Shown one piece after another: positions 10,800 to 22,137 of a DNA stretch of 64,000 bases. Both the position numbers and the translations under genes were made by a program. The stretch spans positions 121,757,043 to 121,821,042 of the forward strand of contig CM043960.1 of NCBI GenBank assembly GCA_014529385.2. The letters run 5' to 3'. The notes beneath the pieces were generated by a model that ran no database searches, was not told where the DNA came from, and saw nothing but the letters and a program-made list of their open reading frames with translations. This stretch comes from Adiantum capillus-veneris. Its lineage: Eukaryota > Streptophyta > Polypodiopsida > Polypodiales > Pteridaceae. How positions within the stretch are numbered: the stretch's first letter is position 1; every line of letters starts with the position of its first letter.

Positions 10800-11912
10800 C
10801 ACGACGGCTTTCAAAAACAATCAAAAGTTGATAAAATTGTTTAAACTGGTATCAGTATTTGGGAAGGATTGCATCAGCTTGGTCTTGAGCCGATTGAAAA
10901 TCGAGACTAGCTAGTTGCAAACCATGGTAAACAAAAGAAAAATGAATGAAATATGTGAGAAAGTCATCCAAACATTTTGCAAATCTCAAAAATTCTGCTA
11001 GTATTTTTGGTTTTTTTTTTTGTGAGGAGAAAACTCAATCAGCAGCCGCTTAAGAAAAGAGACTTTCTTGAATGCTAACACTAATTGGAATCAAGCTATA
11101 AAATGCAAGAAATGGAAAGCCATGTGAAGTTGTGAAATGTAAGGTGAAATAAAAAGAACTAATTAATATATGTGTGTGTAGAATTTATTAGAATTATGCA
11201 AGGTGAAGCTTTACTTTAGCATTCTAAAACAATAGAATGCCAAAAAAACATATGTATGTGTGTGTAAAATTTATTAAAATTATGTAAGGTGAAACTTCAC
11301 TTTAGCATTCTAAAATAATAGAATGCAAGAAAAGTAAAGACAGGATGTGAATGAAATGAAAGGTAAGTCTCCATCATGCACTAAAAACTATGAAAGCTCC
11401 CCTAACCCAACCCAACACCAAGGGTTTCTTTTAGAAAGCCAAAAACACCAAACAAAACCTCCAATCTAAAATGCAAAAGTGAAGCGTAAAATTGTAAGAA
11501 ATGATAGCCTTTGCAAAATGTAAGAATTGAGAAGCCTTTTGTAATCTAAAGTCAAAACACTTTCTATTACATAAAGTAAATGTTGATTGCACATAACAAA
11601 CAAGGGATAACTTTAGTGGAGGTTTTGTTACTTAATGTGAATTTACTTTTTGAAGATATATATAAAAAAAGAAAAATTTTAGTCAAATTGTTTTGTTTAA
11701 TGAAAATGTACTTTTTGAAGATATATTTGGCTTTATTTTTCAAGGGACATTTTTCAAGACCAATATTATATGTTTAAAAAAAATTGGAATTATGTATTTC
11801 TTTAAAGAGTTTGAGAAAAAGGAAAAAGCTCGCCTAACATCAACTTGGGGATGTCACGCTTTAAGGACATGCATGACATGCAAATGCAAGGGTCGTTATC
11901 CACATTATTAAC
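10800..11912. other. No gene; contains an approximately 86-bp tandem duplication
   Basis: A/T-rich sequence. Two adjacent units at about 11,165-11,250 and 11,251-11,336 share TATGTGTGTGTA, ATTTATTA.AATTATG, AAGGTGAA.CTT and CACTTTAGCATTCTAAAA, then AATAGAATGC. A smaller echo, ACTTTTTGAAGATATAT, occurs at about 11,646 and 11,709. The open frames here are short and featureless. Confidence 0.55.
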
Positions 11913-11917
11913 CATGT

Positions 11918-11957
<40 letters not shown>

Positions 11958-11969
11958 CCACTGCATTGC

Positions 11970-12037
<68 letters not shown>

Positions 12038-12095
12038 CCATCACATTGCATGTGTGTGCAGCACATGCACATGCATGAGGGGGAGAGAGAGAAAG
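11913..12095 (+). repeat. Tandem (GT)n(GA)n units
   Basis: Two (or two and a half) units each read (GT)n(GA)nCCA, then a CATTGC phrase, then TGTGTG. The compound tracts are at 11,915-11,956 and 11,973-12,036. Each unit's unique part is only about 16 bp, so the array could have grown by slippage or unequal exchange. Confidence 0.75.
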
Positions 12096-12394
12096 AGATA
12101 CTTTATTGTTGAGCTCACGCACCTTTCAAATTTTCAAGATATTATTTTTTGGTATTAGTGTATTTTTATAAGGATAGCTAAAGTTTTCACCCGTAGAAAA
12201 TGGATTAAATGTCCGACAAAAACCAACCCTCACATTAGCACCCCAAAATGGGTGTAGAGATTGCCCAACTGATGGACCTTTTACCAATTCTTGGATATTT
12301 TTTTCTTTTTATGTTTAAGAGTTAACCTATGGGCCATGCTTAAAAATCTATAAATTCCTTCAATTTTACAAGGCAAGGGTGCCAATAAAAATTC

Positions 12395-12440
<46 letters not shown>

Positions 12441-12609
12441 GACAATTTTTTAGTGCCATGTTCAATGTCTTGAAATTCAAAGTCCAACAAATGCCGCAGG
12501 AGGAGACAGAAAGAGAGAACAAAATGTTCGGGTGTAGGAACAATCTAAAGAGACTTTAAAAGTTACAAGACAAATCTTCAACAAAAGTGAATATCTATAG
12601 GGAGGAGGA

Positions 12610-12623
12610 GGGGGGGGGGGGGG

Positions 12624-12659
<36 letters not shown>
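12610..12659 (+). repeat. G run followed by (GA)n
   Basis: A run of about 17 G leads into about 16 GA units. It is immediately preceded by GGAGGAGGA. Confidence 0.9.
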
Positions 12660-12663
<4 letters not shown>

Positions 12664-12750
12664 GATGAAGAAGAAAATTTTTAATGCCATTGGAACAATC
12701 CCAAAAGATATATCTGACAACATGGGTAAGAATAAAGTTATTTTTGTTTC

Positions 12751-12753
<3 letters not shown>

Positions 12754-12812
<59 letters not shown>

Positions 12813-12832
12813 TCTTACACACACACACACAC
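12754..12832 (+). repeat. (CT)n(AC)n compound microsatellite
   Basis: About 56 bp of CT precedes a short link and (AC)n. Read on the other strand it is GT then GA, the same polarity as most other compound tracts here. Confidence 0.9.
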
Positions 12833-13161
12833 ACGCACCTCGGGGAGGTCACCTAATAAAAATGTAATCTATCACGTGAGTTTAACAGAAGGGTATTTAA
12901 AGTTCTTGAAACTTACAGAAATATATACACAGAAGGATATTATTTTTTCAAATTTGAAAAAAACTTACAGATTTTAAAAGAAAAGGGTATATTATATTCC
13001 TTAAAAAACTCACAGATAAGGGGTTTTACAAACATGTTTTGAACGCACGTGATATGGTAGTTTTATACATAGTGAACCCCCCGAGACACACACACACACA
13101 TCTTGATAAAATGAGAATTTGAAATGTTGTAGGAACATCCAATGAGATCTCAAAGATCACC

Positions 13162-13164
<3 letters not shown>

Positions 13165-13215
<51 letters not shown>
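13165..13215 (+). repeat. (GA)n microsatellite
   Basis: A pure GA tract of about 51 bp. Confidence 0.92.
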
Positions 13216-13220
<5 letters not shown>

Positions 13221-13549
13221 CAATCATAGCCATCACTCTATATACAAAATGGGACACCGTCTGCGAGCGGACAACTTTAATATAACCCCTATATACGACT
13301 CATATTAGAAAATATAAGTCCCTTTCTACGCTTATACGACAACCAATGCAGAAAACTATCATGCCCCTATCTTACATAAAAATTTAGGTCTCACACGATC
13401 TGATTAAGTAAAACTAGTCAAAGAGCGTGCAGCATAATGACTCGCAATGTACTATGGAACCACTTCTGTTGATAACTAGTAGATGTACCCTAAATGTGTC
13501 TTAGTTTGGCTTTCAAACTATGTGCCCGTTTAGCCTATACTCTAGCTAC

Positions 13550-13554
13550 TCGTC
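13550..13554 (+). repeat. Target-site duplication TCGTC (left) of Copia-1
   Basis: TCGTC immediately precedes the TGTTACC start of the 5' LTR and is repeated exactly at 18,760-18,764 after the 3' LTR. Confidence 0.9.
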
Positions 13555-13780
13555 TGTTACCATATACATGTGGTAGTGATGTGTGTGAACACACTAGGAC
13601 CGCCATGCATTTTTTTCCTCTTTAGGAGGTTTTTTCCCCCGAGCATTGTATATACGCCCATCACTCTAGGGCTATCTATCTTTCCATTGCACACTGAGTA
13701 ACACACTCTCTATTGTGTGCCTTGAGCTTCCTTCGTCTTCTCCAAGCTGTGTGCATTTCTCTGCAGCCCTAATTCCAACA
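13555..13780 (+). repeat. 5' LTR of Copia-1
   Basis: Starts TGTTACCATATACATG and ends CTAATTCCAACA. It matches 18,533-18,759 nearly base for base. Differences cluster in the T-rich stretch near 13,610-13,640. Confidence 0.95.
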
Positions 13781-13782
13781 AT

Positions 13783-13794
13783 TGGTATCAGAGC
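13783..13794 (+). promoter_or_regulatory. Primer-binding site, initiator-Met tRNA
   Basis: TGGTATCAGAGC lies two bases after the 5' LTR end. It is complementary to the 3' end of plant initiator methionine tRNA and would prime minus-strand DNA synthesis. Confidence 0.93.
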
Positions 13795-14142
13795 AGGTTA
13801 CGTCCTCCCGGGCTTAGTCGCCAGCTGCTCCAGCACACACTTGCTCACTTTCTCCGATTATAGTGAGCTTTGGCAAGCGTTCTCAGGTCGACAAAAATTT
13901 AGGGTGTGCTCGAAGAGCTCAGTTTGCTCAGATTTTTGATTTGGGCTCATTTCAGCCTCCGTTTCCACTACAAGCAGGTCTGTATAGGCAACTTTGTCAT
14001 TTTGTGCAAAATTTTTGCCAGTGCTGTTTTTTGCATAACAGGTGCCTTATAGTCTTCTACGGTTTGTGCTATATAGCACGTGTTGTTCCCGCTTCTTTTG
14101 TCCTCTTTTCGGGCAGTTTTCACATCAGGTGCAACATTTACC

Positions 14143-15132
14143 ATGGCTGACAACAACATAGATGTGTTCAAGATGTTTGCTGCTGAGGGCAGGTTGGATG
14201 GGGACAATTAGTGTATGTGGGCTTACATGATGCAACATGTTCTTGTGTCAAAGGGCGTCCGGAATATTGTGCAGGGCATTGATGTACATCCTGGTTCTGA
14301 GGATGCAGGCGATGCTGAGGATGTTGCAGGTCTTGCTGCAAGGATTGCTTCTATTAGAGTTGTTTTGCCTAAGGTAGAACAATCTCGTTGGGATATAAAG
14401 GATGCGCAGCCTCATGTATTGATTGCGTTGTCTGTAAAGCGTACCATTGTTCCTCACATTCGTTCAACAAAATCTGCAAAACAGGCTTGGAATATATTGG
14501 TTGGTCTTTATGTAAGTCGCAATGAGGCTAAAATTAGTTTGCTGCGTAAAGACTGGAGTGGAAGATTATGCATGAGGAAGATGATATCGACACTTTCCTT
14601 TCTAGTGTCAAGGATATCAAAACGAGCAACTTATTTCTGCAGGTGAAGTCATTTTAGACAGTTCCCTTGTGCAGACTGTTCTTGATGCCTTACTAGATTC
14701 CTACCAAATTTTTGCTAGTACTTGGAGACTTATGACCTAAGGAAATCTAGAAGTTGTCAAGTTTGATGCATTATGCACATTGCTATTGCAAGAGTCACTT
14801 TCTAGAAAAAATAGGACTAGGCAGCATGCATTTGAACAAGCTTTTATTGCTTCTCAGAGAAAGGGTGGTAACAGAAATACAACCACTTCTTATGGTTCTG
14901 CTGCGAGTGGAAAAAATTATGTTCCTAATGCTTCTGCAGGCAGCAATTCGTCTAGAAATTTTGGTGATAAGGGCAAAAAGAAAATGCGTTGCCATTATTT
15001 TAAAGCTAATGATCACTTGATCAAGTCATGTCCTAAGTTTAAGACGAAAGAGGCTAAGAAGAAAGAGGGTGGTTCCATTGCAAATGCTGGTTTCACTACA
15101 AATACAGCCATTGTTGAGTCTTCTGTTAAATG
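14143..15132 (+). pseudogene. Copia-1 gag, broken
   Basis: It starts MADNNIDVFKMFAAEGRLDGDN and hits a TAG at about 14,209 where copia gags normally read on into the Trp-rich start of the capsid. The frame continues as CMWAYMMQHVL... to about 14,565, then shifts. The product would be the capsid/nucleocapsid. A zinc-knuckle remnant reads CHYFKANDHLIKSC near 14,985; the second cysteine of the usual CxxC is now Phe. At least one stop and two frame changes make it non-functional. Confidence 0.85.
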
Positions 15133-15139
15133 ATTGAGT

Positions 15140-16340
15140 CTTCTGTGAAAGGAGACTGTGTTGCTAATGTTGATGCAGAATGGGCTTTTAGCGTAGAGTG
15201 CACTTACAATCCTGCTGTCGATGATGCATGCTTTTCAGTTGTGCTGCAGATTCACATGTGTGGTATGTTGACAGTGGTGCTAAAAAGCACATTACCTCAC
15301 ATCGTGAATTGTTCATCTCTCTCGAGTCTGTCCCTCATGGGAATTCAGTCAATTGTGCCAACAATGCCTCTTATCTGGTTCAAGGAGTTGGAAAGATTGT
15401 GCTTACTGCTGCTGCTAATGATAGTTCTTTCACACTTGTGGATGCACTTCATGTACCTGGGATCAAGAAGAATCTTTTGTCTGTATCCGCACTTGCTAGA
15501 CTTGGACTTGTAGTCAAATTTGTGGATGACAGATGTACGGTTCATGATCTCAGTTTTGGCAATGAAATCATTGCACCTGGGCTTTTGTGCCGTGGGCTGT
15601 ATAAGCTGACTTTGTATGACAAGTGTGGAAAAAAATTTGCAAATGCTGTTGCAGATTCAAGGGCGATTTCAGATGCAAAAATTTGGCATGCACGTTTTGG
15701 TCATCTGAATTTTACATGTTTGCTGCATTTGCAGAAATCTGATATGGTTGCTTCTTTTCCGTCTCTTGAAGCACCTATCAAACATGTTTGTGAAGGCTGT
15801 ATTTTGGGTAATATGCAACGTTCTAAGTTTCCAAAGGATGGTTCAGTTCGGGCCACATGCAGGTTGCATCTTGTCCATAGTGATGTTTGTGGGCCCATGC
15901 AAACTCCATCCTTGGGAAATTACCTTTACTTCGTGACTTTCATTGATGATTACTCCAGGCATGCATGGGCATTTCCGCTTAAAGCGAAGTCCGAAGTTTT
16001 TATGTGCTTCAAAATTCCTTGGCTATGGTTGAAAATGTCTCGAAATGTACTATGGGCACCCTCCGTTCTGATCAAGGGGGAAGTATATGTCTCATGATTT
16101 CAATGCATTTTTGGCTAGTCGTGGGATAAAACACTAATGTACAGTGCCTTATACACCTCAGCAAAATGGTGTTGCTGAGAGGAAAAACAGGTCACTTACA
16201 AAAATGGCAGGATGTATGGTCAAAAGTAAAGCTTTGCCACATTCTTTTTGGCTTGAGGCCATCATGTGTGCCACTTATGTACTAAACAGGTGTCCTACGA
16301 AAGCTTTGCAGTCTATTACTCCATATGAAGCATAGCATGA
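15140..16340 (+). pseudogene. Copia-1 protease and integrase, frameshifted
   Basis: The frame 15,228-16,097 begins with the aspartic protease motif WYVDSGAKKH. It continues through the GAG-pre-integrase region (IWHARFGHLN..., then H/C zinc-binding residues CEGC) and the integrase core with HSDVCGP and FIDDYSRHAW. The frame breaks near 16,010. The third catalytic region is recovered in another frame at 16,144-16,335, with YTPQQNGVAERKNRS carrying the catalytic Glu. Integrase inserts the element DNA into the genome. This copy is inactive. Confidence 0.88.
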
Positions 16341-16499
16341 TAGAAAGCCTTCTATTGAGCACATGCGTGTTTTTGGCTGTTTGGCATATGCTTTGGTGCC
16401 ACAAACACAGTGCAGAAAATTGGATGATAAGGCTATCAAATGTATTATTATTGGTTATAGTGCTGAAAGCAAAGGTTACAGGTTGTATCATCTGCAAAC

Positions 16500-18458
16500 A
16501 AAAAAAATTTGGTTTCACGGGATGTAGTGTTTGTGGAAGATTCTGTTCAGCCCTTGCTGTCATGTACTAGAGACAGTAATGTAAGCTCACAGGACATTTA
16601 TGACACTTTGTTGCCTGTTTTCAGTGGTGGAAATACGAATGTAAGTTCCAATGAGGCAAATTTACAACCTATGGGGGTTTCTGAAAATGTTACAGATCAG
16701 CCTATTACTGATGCAGATGTACATGATGTACTTTATGAGGAAAGGTCTGAAAATGAGCAGGCTAGAGGTATGCCAAAATGGCTGGTGCACACTTTGCGTG
16801 ACAGTAAATTGGATGCACCTTTGTCTAGTCGTACTTGTTCACGCTCTCGCCCATGCATCTTATGCATCAGATTGATATGCTTTGGCTGTGTCTAGCTTAC
16901 ATGATGTTGAGGAGCATCTGTCTTTTGATGAAGCACAAAATTCAAAAAATTGGATGGCTGCCATGCAATCAGAATATGATGCACTTATAGAAAATGACAC
17001 ATGGACTTTATGTGATTTTCCTTCTGGCAAAAAGACCATTGGTACGAAGTGGGTTTACAAGTTGAAACGCAAGCTGGATGGTGAGATCGATCGCCATCAG
17101 GCTCGACTTGCTGCAAAGGGTTATGCACAAAAGAAAGACATAGATTGTGAAGAGGCTTTTACTCCCACTTGTTGTAGGACTACTCCGCGTTTTCTATGTG
17201 CATTGGTAGCTCATTTTGGTTGGGATGTACATCAATCAGACATTGTTACTGCTTTCTTGAATGGTGACATCTTTGAGGAAGTTTATGTAGCGCAGCCTCA
17301 CAATTTTTTCATAAAAGGACAAGAGAACAAAGTGTGCAGATGTAAGAAGGCTTTGTATGGGTTGAAGCAATCTCCTCGTATGAGAAAGATTGGTATGAGA
17401 AAGATGACACTCATTTGGTCAAACGAGGATTTCGTAAGAATCCAGCAGAAAGCACATTGTATGTAAAGCGTGAGGGTGATGTACTTCTCATTGTGGTTCT
17501 TTATGTCGATGATTTGCTGATCACCAGAACAAATGAGAGACATATTGCTGAATTTAAGGCTGGTTTGAATGCTACTTTCAAAATGAAAGATTTGGGGCTG
17601 CTGCATCATTACTTGGGTATACAATTTAAGCAGTGTGATGGTGGTGTTACCTTGTGTTAGAAAAGTTACATATAGACATTGCTATGTAAGTTTGGACTTG
17701 AGGATTGCAAACCTATTGCCACTCCCATGGAAACAGGTTTGAAGTCGAGTCTACATGATGCTGGCAATCCTACTAATGTCACTCTTTATCAAATTGTTGT
17801 TGGCTGCCTCATTTATGTATGCAACACGAGGCTGGATATTCAGTTTGAAGTCTCACAGGTCAGCAGATTTATGCATAGCCCAGGGTCTAAGCATTGGTAG
17901 TCTGTCAAGAGGATTTTTCGCTACCTTAGTGGCACTTTACATCTTGGCTTGTTTTATCCCAATGGGGGATCATTGCCGCCAGACTTACATGCTTTTTTGG
18001 ACTCAAATTGGGCTGGTTATTTTGACACGCGAGTGCCCACAAGTGGTTTTTGTTTCATGCTTGGCAGTTCATGTATATCATGGTTGAGCAAGAAGCAATC
18101 TACTGTAGCTACTTCAAGTTGTGAGGCTGAGTAGATGGCAGTCTTCCCAGCTAGGGTTGAGTGTGTATGGCTCAGACGCCTTATGGCTGATTTGGGTGTT
18201 GGACAGGATATTGCCAACACTATCTACACTGATAGTCAGAGCGCATTGGCAGTTGTGAGGAACCCAATTTTTCATGCTCGAAGAAAGCACATTGAGGTGC
18301 ATTACCACTATGTCAGGGAGAGGCTCTCAGCAGGAGAGATCAACTTGGCTTATGTGCCAACACAGGACAACTTTGCAGATCTTTTCACAAAGGCATTGTC
18401 TTGTGAGAAGCTTGAAGCTTTCTGCAAAGCTTTGGGCTTACTCCCCTTAGTGGACTGA
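16500..18458 (+). pseudogene. Copia-1 reverse transcriptase and RNase H, frameshifted
   Basis: Frame 16,882-17,466 holds the start of the copia RT (W..AM..E...L..N.TW, then GTKWVYKLKRK, ARLAAKGYAQ, AFLNGD and ALYGLKQSPR). A shift at about 17,385 moves the rest to frame 17,415-17,660, which has the catalytic YVDDLLI and LHHYLGIQ. After an in-frame stop, RNase H follows: DSNWAGYFDTRVPTSGFCF, SWLSKKQSTVATSSCEAE, stop, then TDSQSA and the HIEVHYHYVRE region ending at 18,458. Every expected motif is present, but on at least four separate frames. Confidence 0.9.
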
Positions 18459-18522
18459 TCATGTCCTCAGAGCATGGCACTTCCCTTACTCATGTGCCAG
18501 CTCTCGTTCACCGCATCACTCC

Positions 18523-18532
18523 AGGGGGGATT
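18523..18532 (+). promoter_or_regulatory. Polypurine tract of Copia-1
   Basis: AGGGGGGATT directly precedes the 3' LTR start, the expected place for plus-strand priming. Confidence 0.85.
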
Positions 18533-18759
18533 TGTTACCATATACATGTGGTAGTGATGTGTGTGAACACACTAGGACCGCCGTGGCATTTTTTCCCTCT
18601 TTAGAAGCTTTTTCCCCCCGAGCATTGTATATATGCCCATCACTCTAGGGCTATCTATCTTTCCATTGCACACTAATTAACACACTCTCTATTGTGTGCC
18701 TTGAGCTTCCTTTGTCTTCTCCAAGCTGTGTGCATTTCTCTGCAACCCTAATTCCAACA
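18533..18759 (+). repeat. 3' LTR of Copia-1
   Basis: A near-identical 227-bp copy of 13,555-13,780 with TG...CA ends. Confidence 0.95.
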
Positions 18760-18764
18760 TCGTC
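18760..18764 (+). repeat. Target-site duplication TCGTC (right) of Copia-1
   Basis: An exact copy of 13,550-13,554. Confidence 0.9.
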
Positions 18765-19339
18765 CAATTTTGACCCATCTAAATTACTCAAAAAACATGG
18801 TTATAAAGTTGTGTTAGGTTCTCCATGTAAATTTGCATCTATAAAAACTCTTTATAGCTTTCACCCCTCAAAAAAATGAGCTTTAATCACAAAACAAGCG
18901 ATTGATACAAAGCAGTGTTAGTTCTTGCATGCATCTTTGTAGCTATTGACTCACAAGTTCAAGGGTAGTCTCTTTTGGGAAGCCATAGTTTTGAAACACA
19001 AAAGCTTCTTCTCATTTTTCACTTTACTCACTTCTCTCTCCCCCCCCCCAATAGATATGATACCCCCTCCCTTATTTTTAATCTTGACAGATAAATTATT
19101 GGGGGCCTGTCCCTAACATATGCTTATATAACTTGTTAAACAAACCCCCTCACTTGCACTTACGTGGTGCGGTAAGTTTTCCATAGTGAATCCCCCGGGA
19201 TTAAAACGGCGTTGATGGCCCTAAATCACTTGTTCGAGTCCTTCCTTCTACTAATGGAAGACAATCAATTCCTTGCACTCTTGGATGATCTCTGTGAAGC
19301 TGGCTGTCGAAAGAGTATTCTCAAATACCTAGGAATTCC
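18765..19339. other. No gene seen
   Basis: Mixed sequence with a C run near 19,042. I see no domain. The plus-strand frame starting at 19,212 overlaps the LINE-B homology on the opposite strand and is not credible. Confidence 0.4.
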
Positions 19340-20006
19340 TAGACTTCTAAATGTGCTTAAAAATGCAGAATCTAACAATTTGAGTGAATACCAGAAGGAC
19401 TTGACTTTTTATTGCCACCCCTCTAAGGAAAAGGTCGTTCTTGAAGAACCCAATTATCCTGGTCCTTTGAATCCACGTGAAATTTTTTCTTGCTAGGCCG
19501 CAAATAGCCAGGCACTCCTTGAAAAGGTGTGGGATGTCCTCACAAGCCAATTTGCAACCCGAGCCAATGGCAATTGTGGAAACCATATATTCTTCACAAT
19601 TGCCACCCATCTTGATTCCAGCCATTGCTTACCCCATTGCTTGTTAAGGGGGGGAAACCACTCAGAATAGACCATCAGATTGAGGTACATATCCTTGGTT
19701 CTTGATTTATAAAAGTGCTTGCTCTTGGGTTAGTGCCAGGCTTTCCACTCAATCTTGCACTCACACATCGGCATACAATAGTTTTCTAGCCCTTCCAGAA
19801 TTCTGATGGCTAGTAGTCTTTTTGTCCCACTGAGATTGTACAGGGTAGCTAGTTGGTCAATGACTTTCTATTTTCTGTTAGTGCTGTCCAAAAAATGGGC
19901 CAGATGGCTGAGTCCTCTAGCCCTTCCAGAATCGTGATGGACAGTAGTCTTTTTGTCTCACTGAGATTGTACTGGGTAGCCAATTGGTCTATCACTTTTC
20001 ATAATC
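19340..20006 (-). mobile_element. LINE-B fragment (minus), C-terminal region of a LINE polyprotein
   Basis: In minus-strand frames I read KVIDQLATLYNLSGTKRLL, then MPMCECKIEWKAW. Further on comes HLFKEC...GLARKNFT, then GFFKNDLFLRG..KSQVLL. The same order occurs at 35,550-36,300 on the plus strand (EVDQLATQFHLNDTERLLV, MPICESNLEWK, GLARK, GFYKNDLFF). This is the zinc-binding tail typical of plant LINE ORF2. It is frame-broken, and it contains a 131-bp tandem duplication. The gypsy LTR at 20,007 cuts it. Confidence 0.7.
19786..20006. repeat. 131-bp tandem duplication inside LINE-B
   Basis: The unit starting CTAGCCCTTCCAGAAT at 19,786 repeats at 19,917, sharing GTAGTCTTTTTGTC.CACTGAG. The second unit is truncated by the start of the G1 LTR at 20,007. 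Confidence 0.85.
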
Positions 20007-20689
20007 TGTCATAAAATCTAATATCTAACCAATCCAAAATGATTTTCTCATATTAAATTGATCATTTAATGTGGGAGAATAAACAAGAACAAGGATTAGA
20101 ATATAGACATGTGCTTATGGATTTGTCTCAACACGGGGCCAAGGTTAAAGGGGCCCAAATGAGGGATGGTATGCTGAAGAGCAATGCTACCTAATGGAGC
20201 TTAAAGACCTTAGGGTTAGCTTCACTAATGACCTCCAAAAGTTAGTGTTAAAAAGTCCTTTGACCTTAGGCAAGCTAGGGATGACCTTGAGGTGGGAATC
20301 CTACCCAAGCATAAGGTGCTTGTCGGCTTGCTAACTAAGGTTCTTAAGGTGTTTGTGGTAACCTTGCCCAAGCTTGAGGTACTTCTCATGCTTAAATGAA
20401 TAAGGTTCTTGAAGTGTTCAATTCAAACGTGATCTCTTAATAACCATAAACGGTTTTCATGCTTAAATGACTAAGGTGCTTGAAGTGTTCAATTCAAACA
20501 CATGATATCTTAAGAGAAGCATAAAAGACAATGTCAAGATCCTCCTCATGTGGCCCTCATGATGTGCTTGAATCCTATTGGATAGGCTTTAAAGGGGTCT
20601 AATGAGAATTTAGATGCATAAAAATAAATAATTAAGTTCTTTCTCTTAAAGAGGAAAACGAGGACACATGTCCAAATGATATAATGAAA

Positions 20690-20740
<51 letters not shown>

Positions 20741-21498
20741 GGGTGGACCAAGCATGAGAGGGGATATACACTCCCACACACACACACACTCTCTCTCTCT
20801 CTCTCTCTCTCTCTCATTGTGTGAAGTGCAAAGTGCAAAGTGCAAGAGCTCCATCTCCTTCTCCAAGCTTGTTGAGAAGTTGAGAGCCTACACCAACACT
20901 ATGTGCTATGGAATGCAAATCCAACCAAGAGTCATACTTCAATGCTTAAGCTTGCCAACTTCTTCATCTTCATTACTATGCTATTATGCTATGCTAAGCA
21001 AGAAGAGTGATGATAAGTGAGGAACTATTTATTTCTCCTATGAATGATTCTTCTTCCTCTTCCCTACCCTCATTCCCCGCTAGATCTCTCCACCTTCGAA
21101 GGTGCTTGAGACCTTGGGATAGTTAATTCTTTTTACAAAGTCTATGTTATGGTCGTGATGCATGAAGATTTCTATCTTCATTGCATTACCTAGGTCACAA
21201 GGAACACAAAGATTGTATTGTACCAAGTCTCTCTTGATGGGAGAATCTATAATACAAACACCTTTTGGAGGGGGGCCACCGGCTCAATATAAATCCGGTC
21301 CTCAACTATTGTCATGTTCTCTAATAATCTCTCTTGCAAAAGTATTGTTGATACCAAGTTAATTAAGTATTATGTTTATGTTTCTACCATCAATTAAGTT
21401 CACCCTCTATATAGAGTTCTCAAAGTAATCTCACAAAAATGCTCACTCTAATTCTCTTAATTCCGATTCTCAAAGTTCATAGATCATTCCCATTTCAT
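20007..21498 (+). repeat. 5' LTR of Gypsy G1
   Basis: The start TGTCATAAAATCTAATATC is shared with the reverse complements of the G2 and G3 LTRs. The end is at about CATTTCATTA. Inside are (GA)n at 20,693-20,734 and CA/CT tracts at 20,774-20,815. Near 21,185-21,300 it shares GGTCACAAGGAACACAAAG, then GGGAG and AAATCCGGTCCTCAA, with the other copies. Confidence 0.88.
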
Positions 21499-21510
21499 TA
21501 GTACTGGAGA
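21499..21510 (+). promoter_or_regulatory. Degenerate primer-binding site of G1
   Basis: TAGTACTGGAGA stands where G2 and G3 have TGGTATCAGAGC. The next bases, ATTTGGTTTCTCTTTTCTT, match G2. The site has too many changes to prime well, which points to an old copy. Confidence 0.65.
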
Positions 21511-22137
21511 ATTTGGTTTCTCTTTTCTTACTTAAGAAGAGAGGTCTATTAATGGTTGATTTTGTTAATTATATTAGGGTAAGTGGGACTGGAATCTATT
21601 ATCGATTTTATTGAGCCATAAGAAGTTAAAAAAGAGTTAGCCCTCACCAATTCTGCAATATTAGACCCACTCCACTACTCTCTATAATTAATCAATTTGA
21701 GCCGAGGGTGTAGATACTTACGTGCTGATTTTCAAAGGCTAAGAGGAGTAGCAACTAAGGTTTTGAATTGCCAAAGATTACACTAAGTAAACACATAAGT
21801 ATAATTAGCATGGCTTACAATAACCAAGAGAGTAGAATGAACATTGATAACTTTGATTTTTCACATGGAGGTGCTAATGATAATGCCCCCATGTTTGGCA
21901 ATTATATTCTTACTAGGTTGTAGCAAAGTATGGCAACCTTGCTTTGCAAGCCAAAGTTACTCAACAACTTCGTGCTTATGGAATTTCCCTTCCTCTCCAA
22001 GAGAAGAGAGAGATTAGGAGGCCTCTTCATGAGACCCCCAAAAGAAGACTCTCTCCCATAGGAGAGGAGGAATCCATAAAACAAGAAAGTAATGAATCCC
22101 TAAGTTCCTCTGAAGCTCCATGAAGACGGCGGTCTAG

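Larger units (their letters stand above)
12160..13549. other. No gene; several microsatellites
   Basis: This region holds (GA)n at 12,398-12,440, a G run then GA at 12,610-12,659, (CT)n then (AC)n at 12,754-12,832, and (GA)n at 13,165-13,215. The sequence between them is A/T-rich and shows no coding domain. The open frames called here are simple repeats read in frame. Confidence 0.6.
13555..18759 (+). mobile_element. Copia-1, complete but mutated Ty1/copia retrotransposon
   Basis: The element has 226-bp and 227-bp LTRs starting TGTTACC and ending CCAACA. It has an initiator-Met primer site, a G-rich polypurine tract and a 5-bp TCGTC target duplication. Domain order is gag, protease, integrase, reverse transcriptase, RNase H, the copia order. 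The LTRs differ at roughly a dozen places by eye, so the insertion is not very young. Several stops and frameshifts break the polyprotein. Fragments of the same family lie on the minus strand at 38,838-38,982 and at 50,199-50,416 plus 58,526-58,700. Confidence 0.95.

Noticed and set aside
19212-19496. 94-codon plus-strand frame as a gene
   Set aside because: The opposite strand here matches the second LINE-B copy at 35-36.3 kb, which explains the sequence better.
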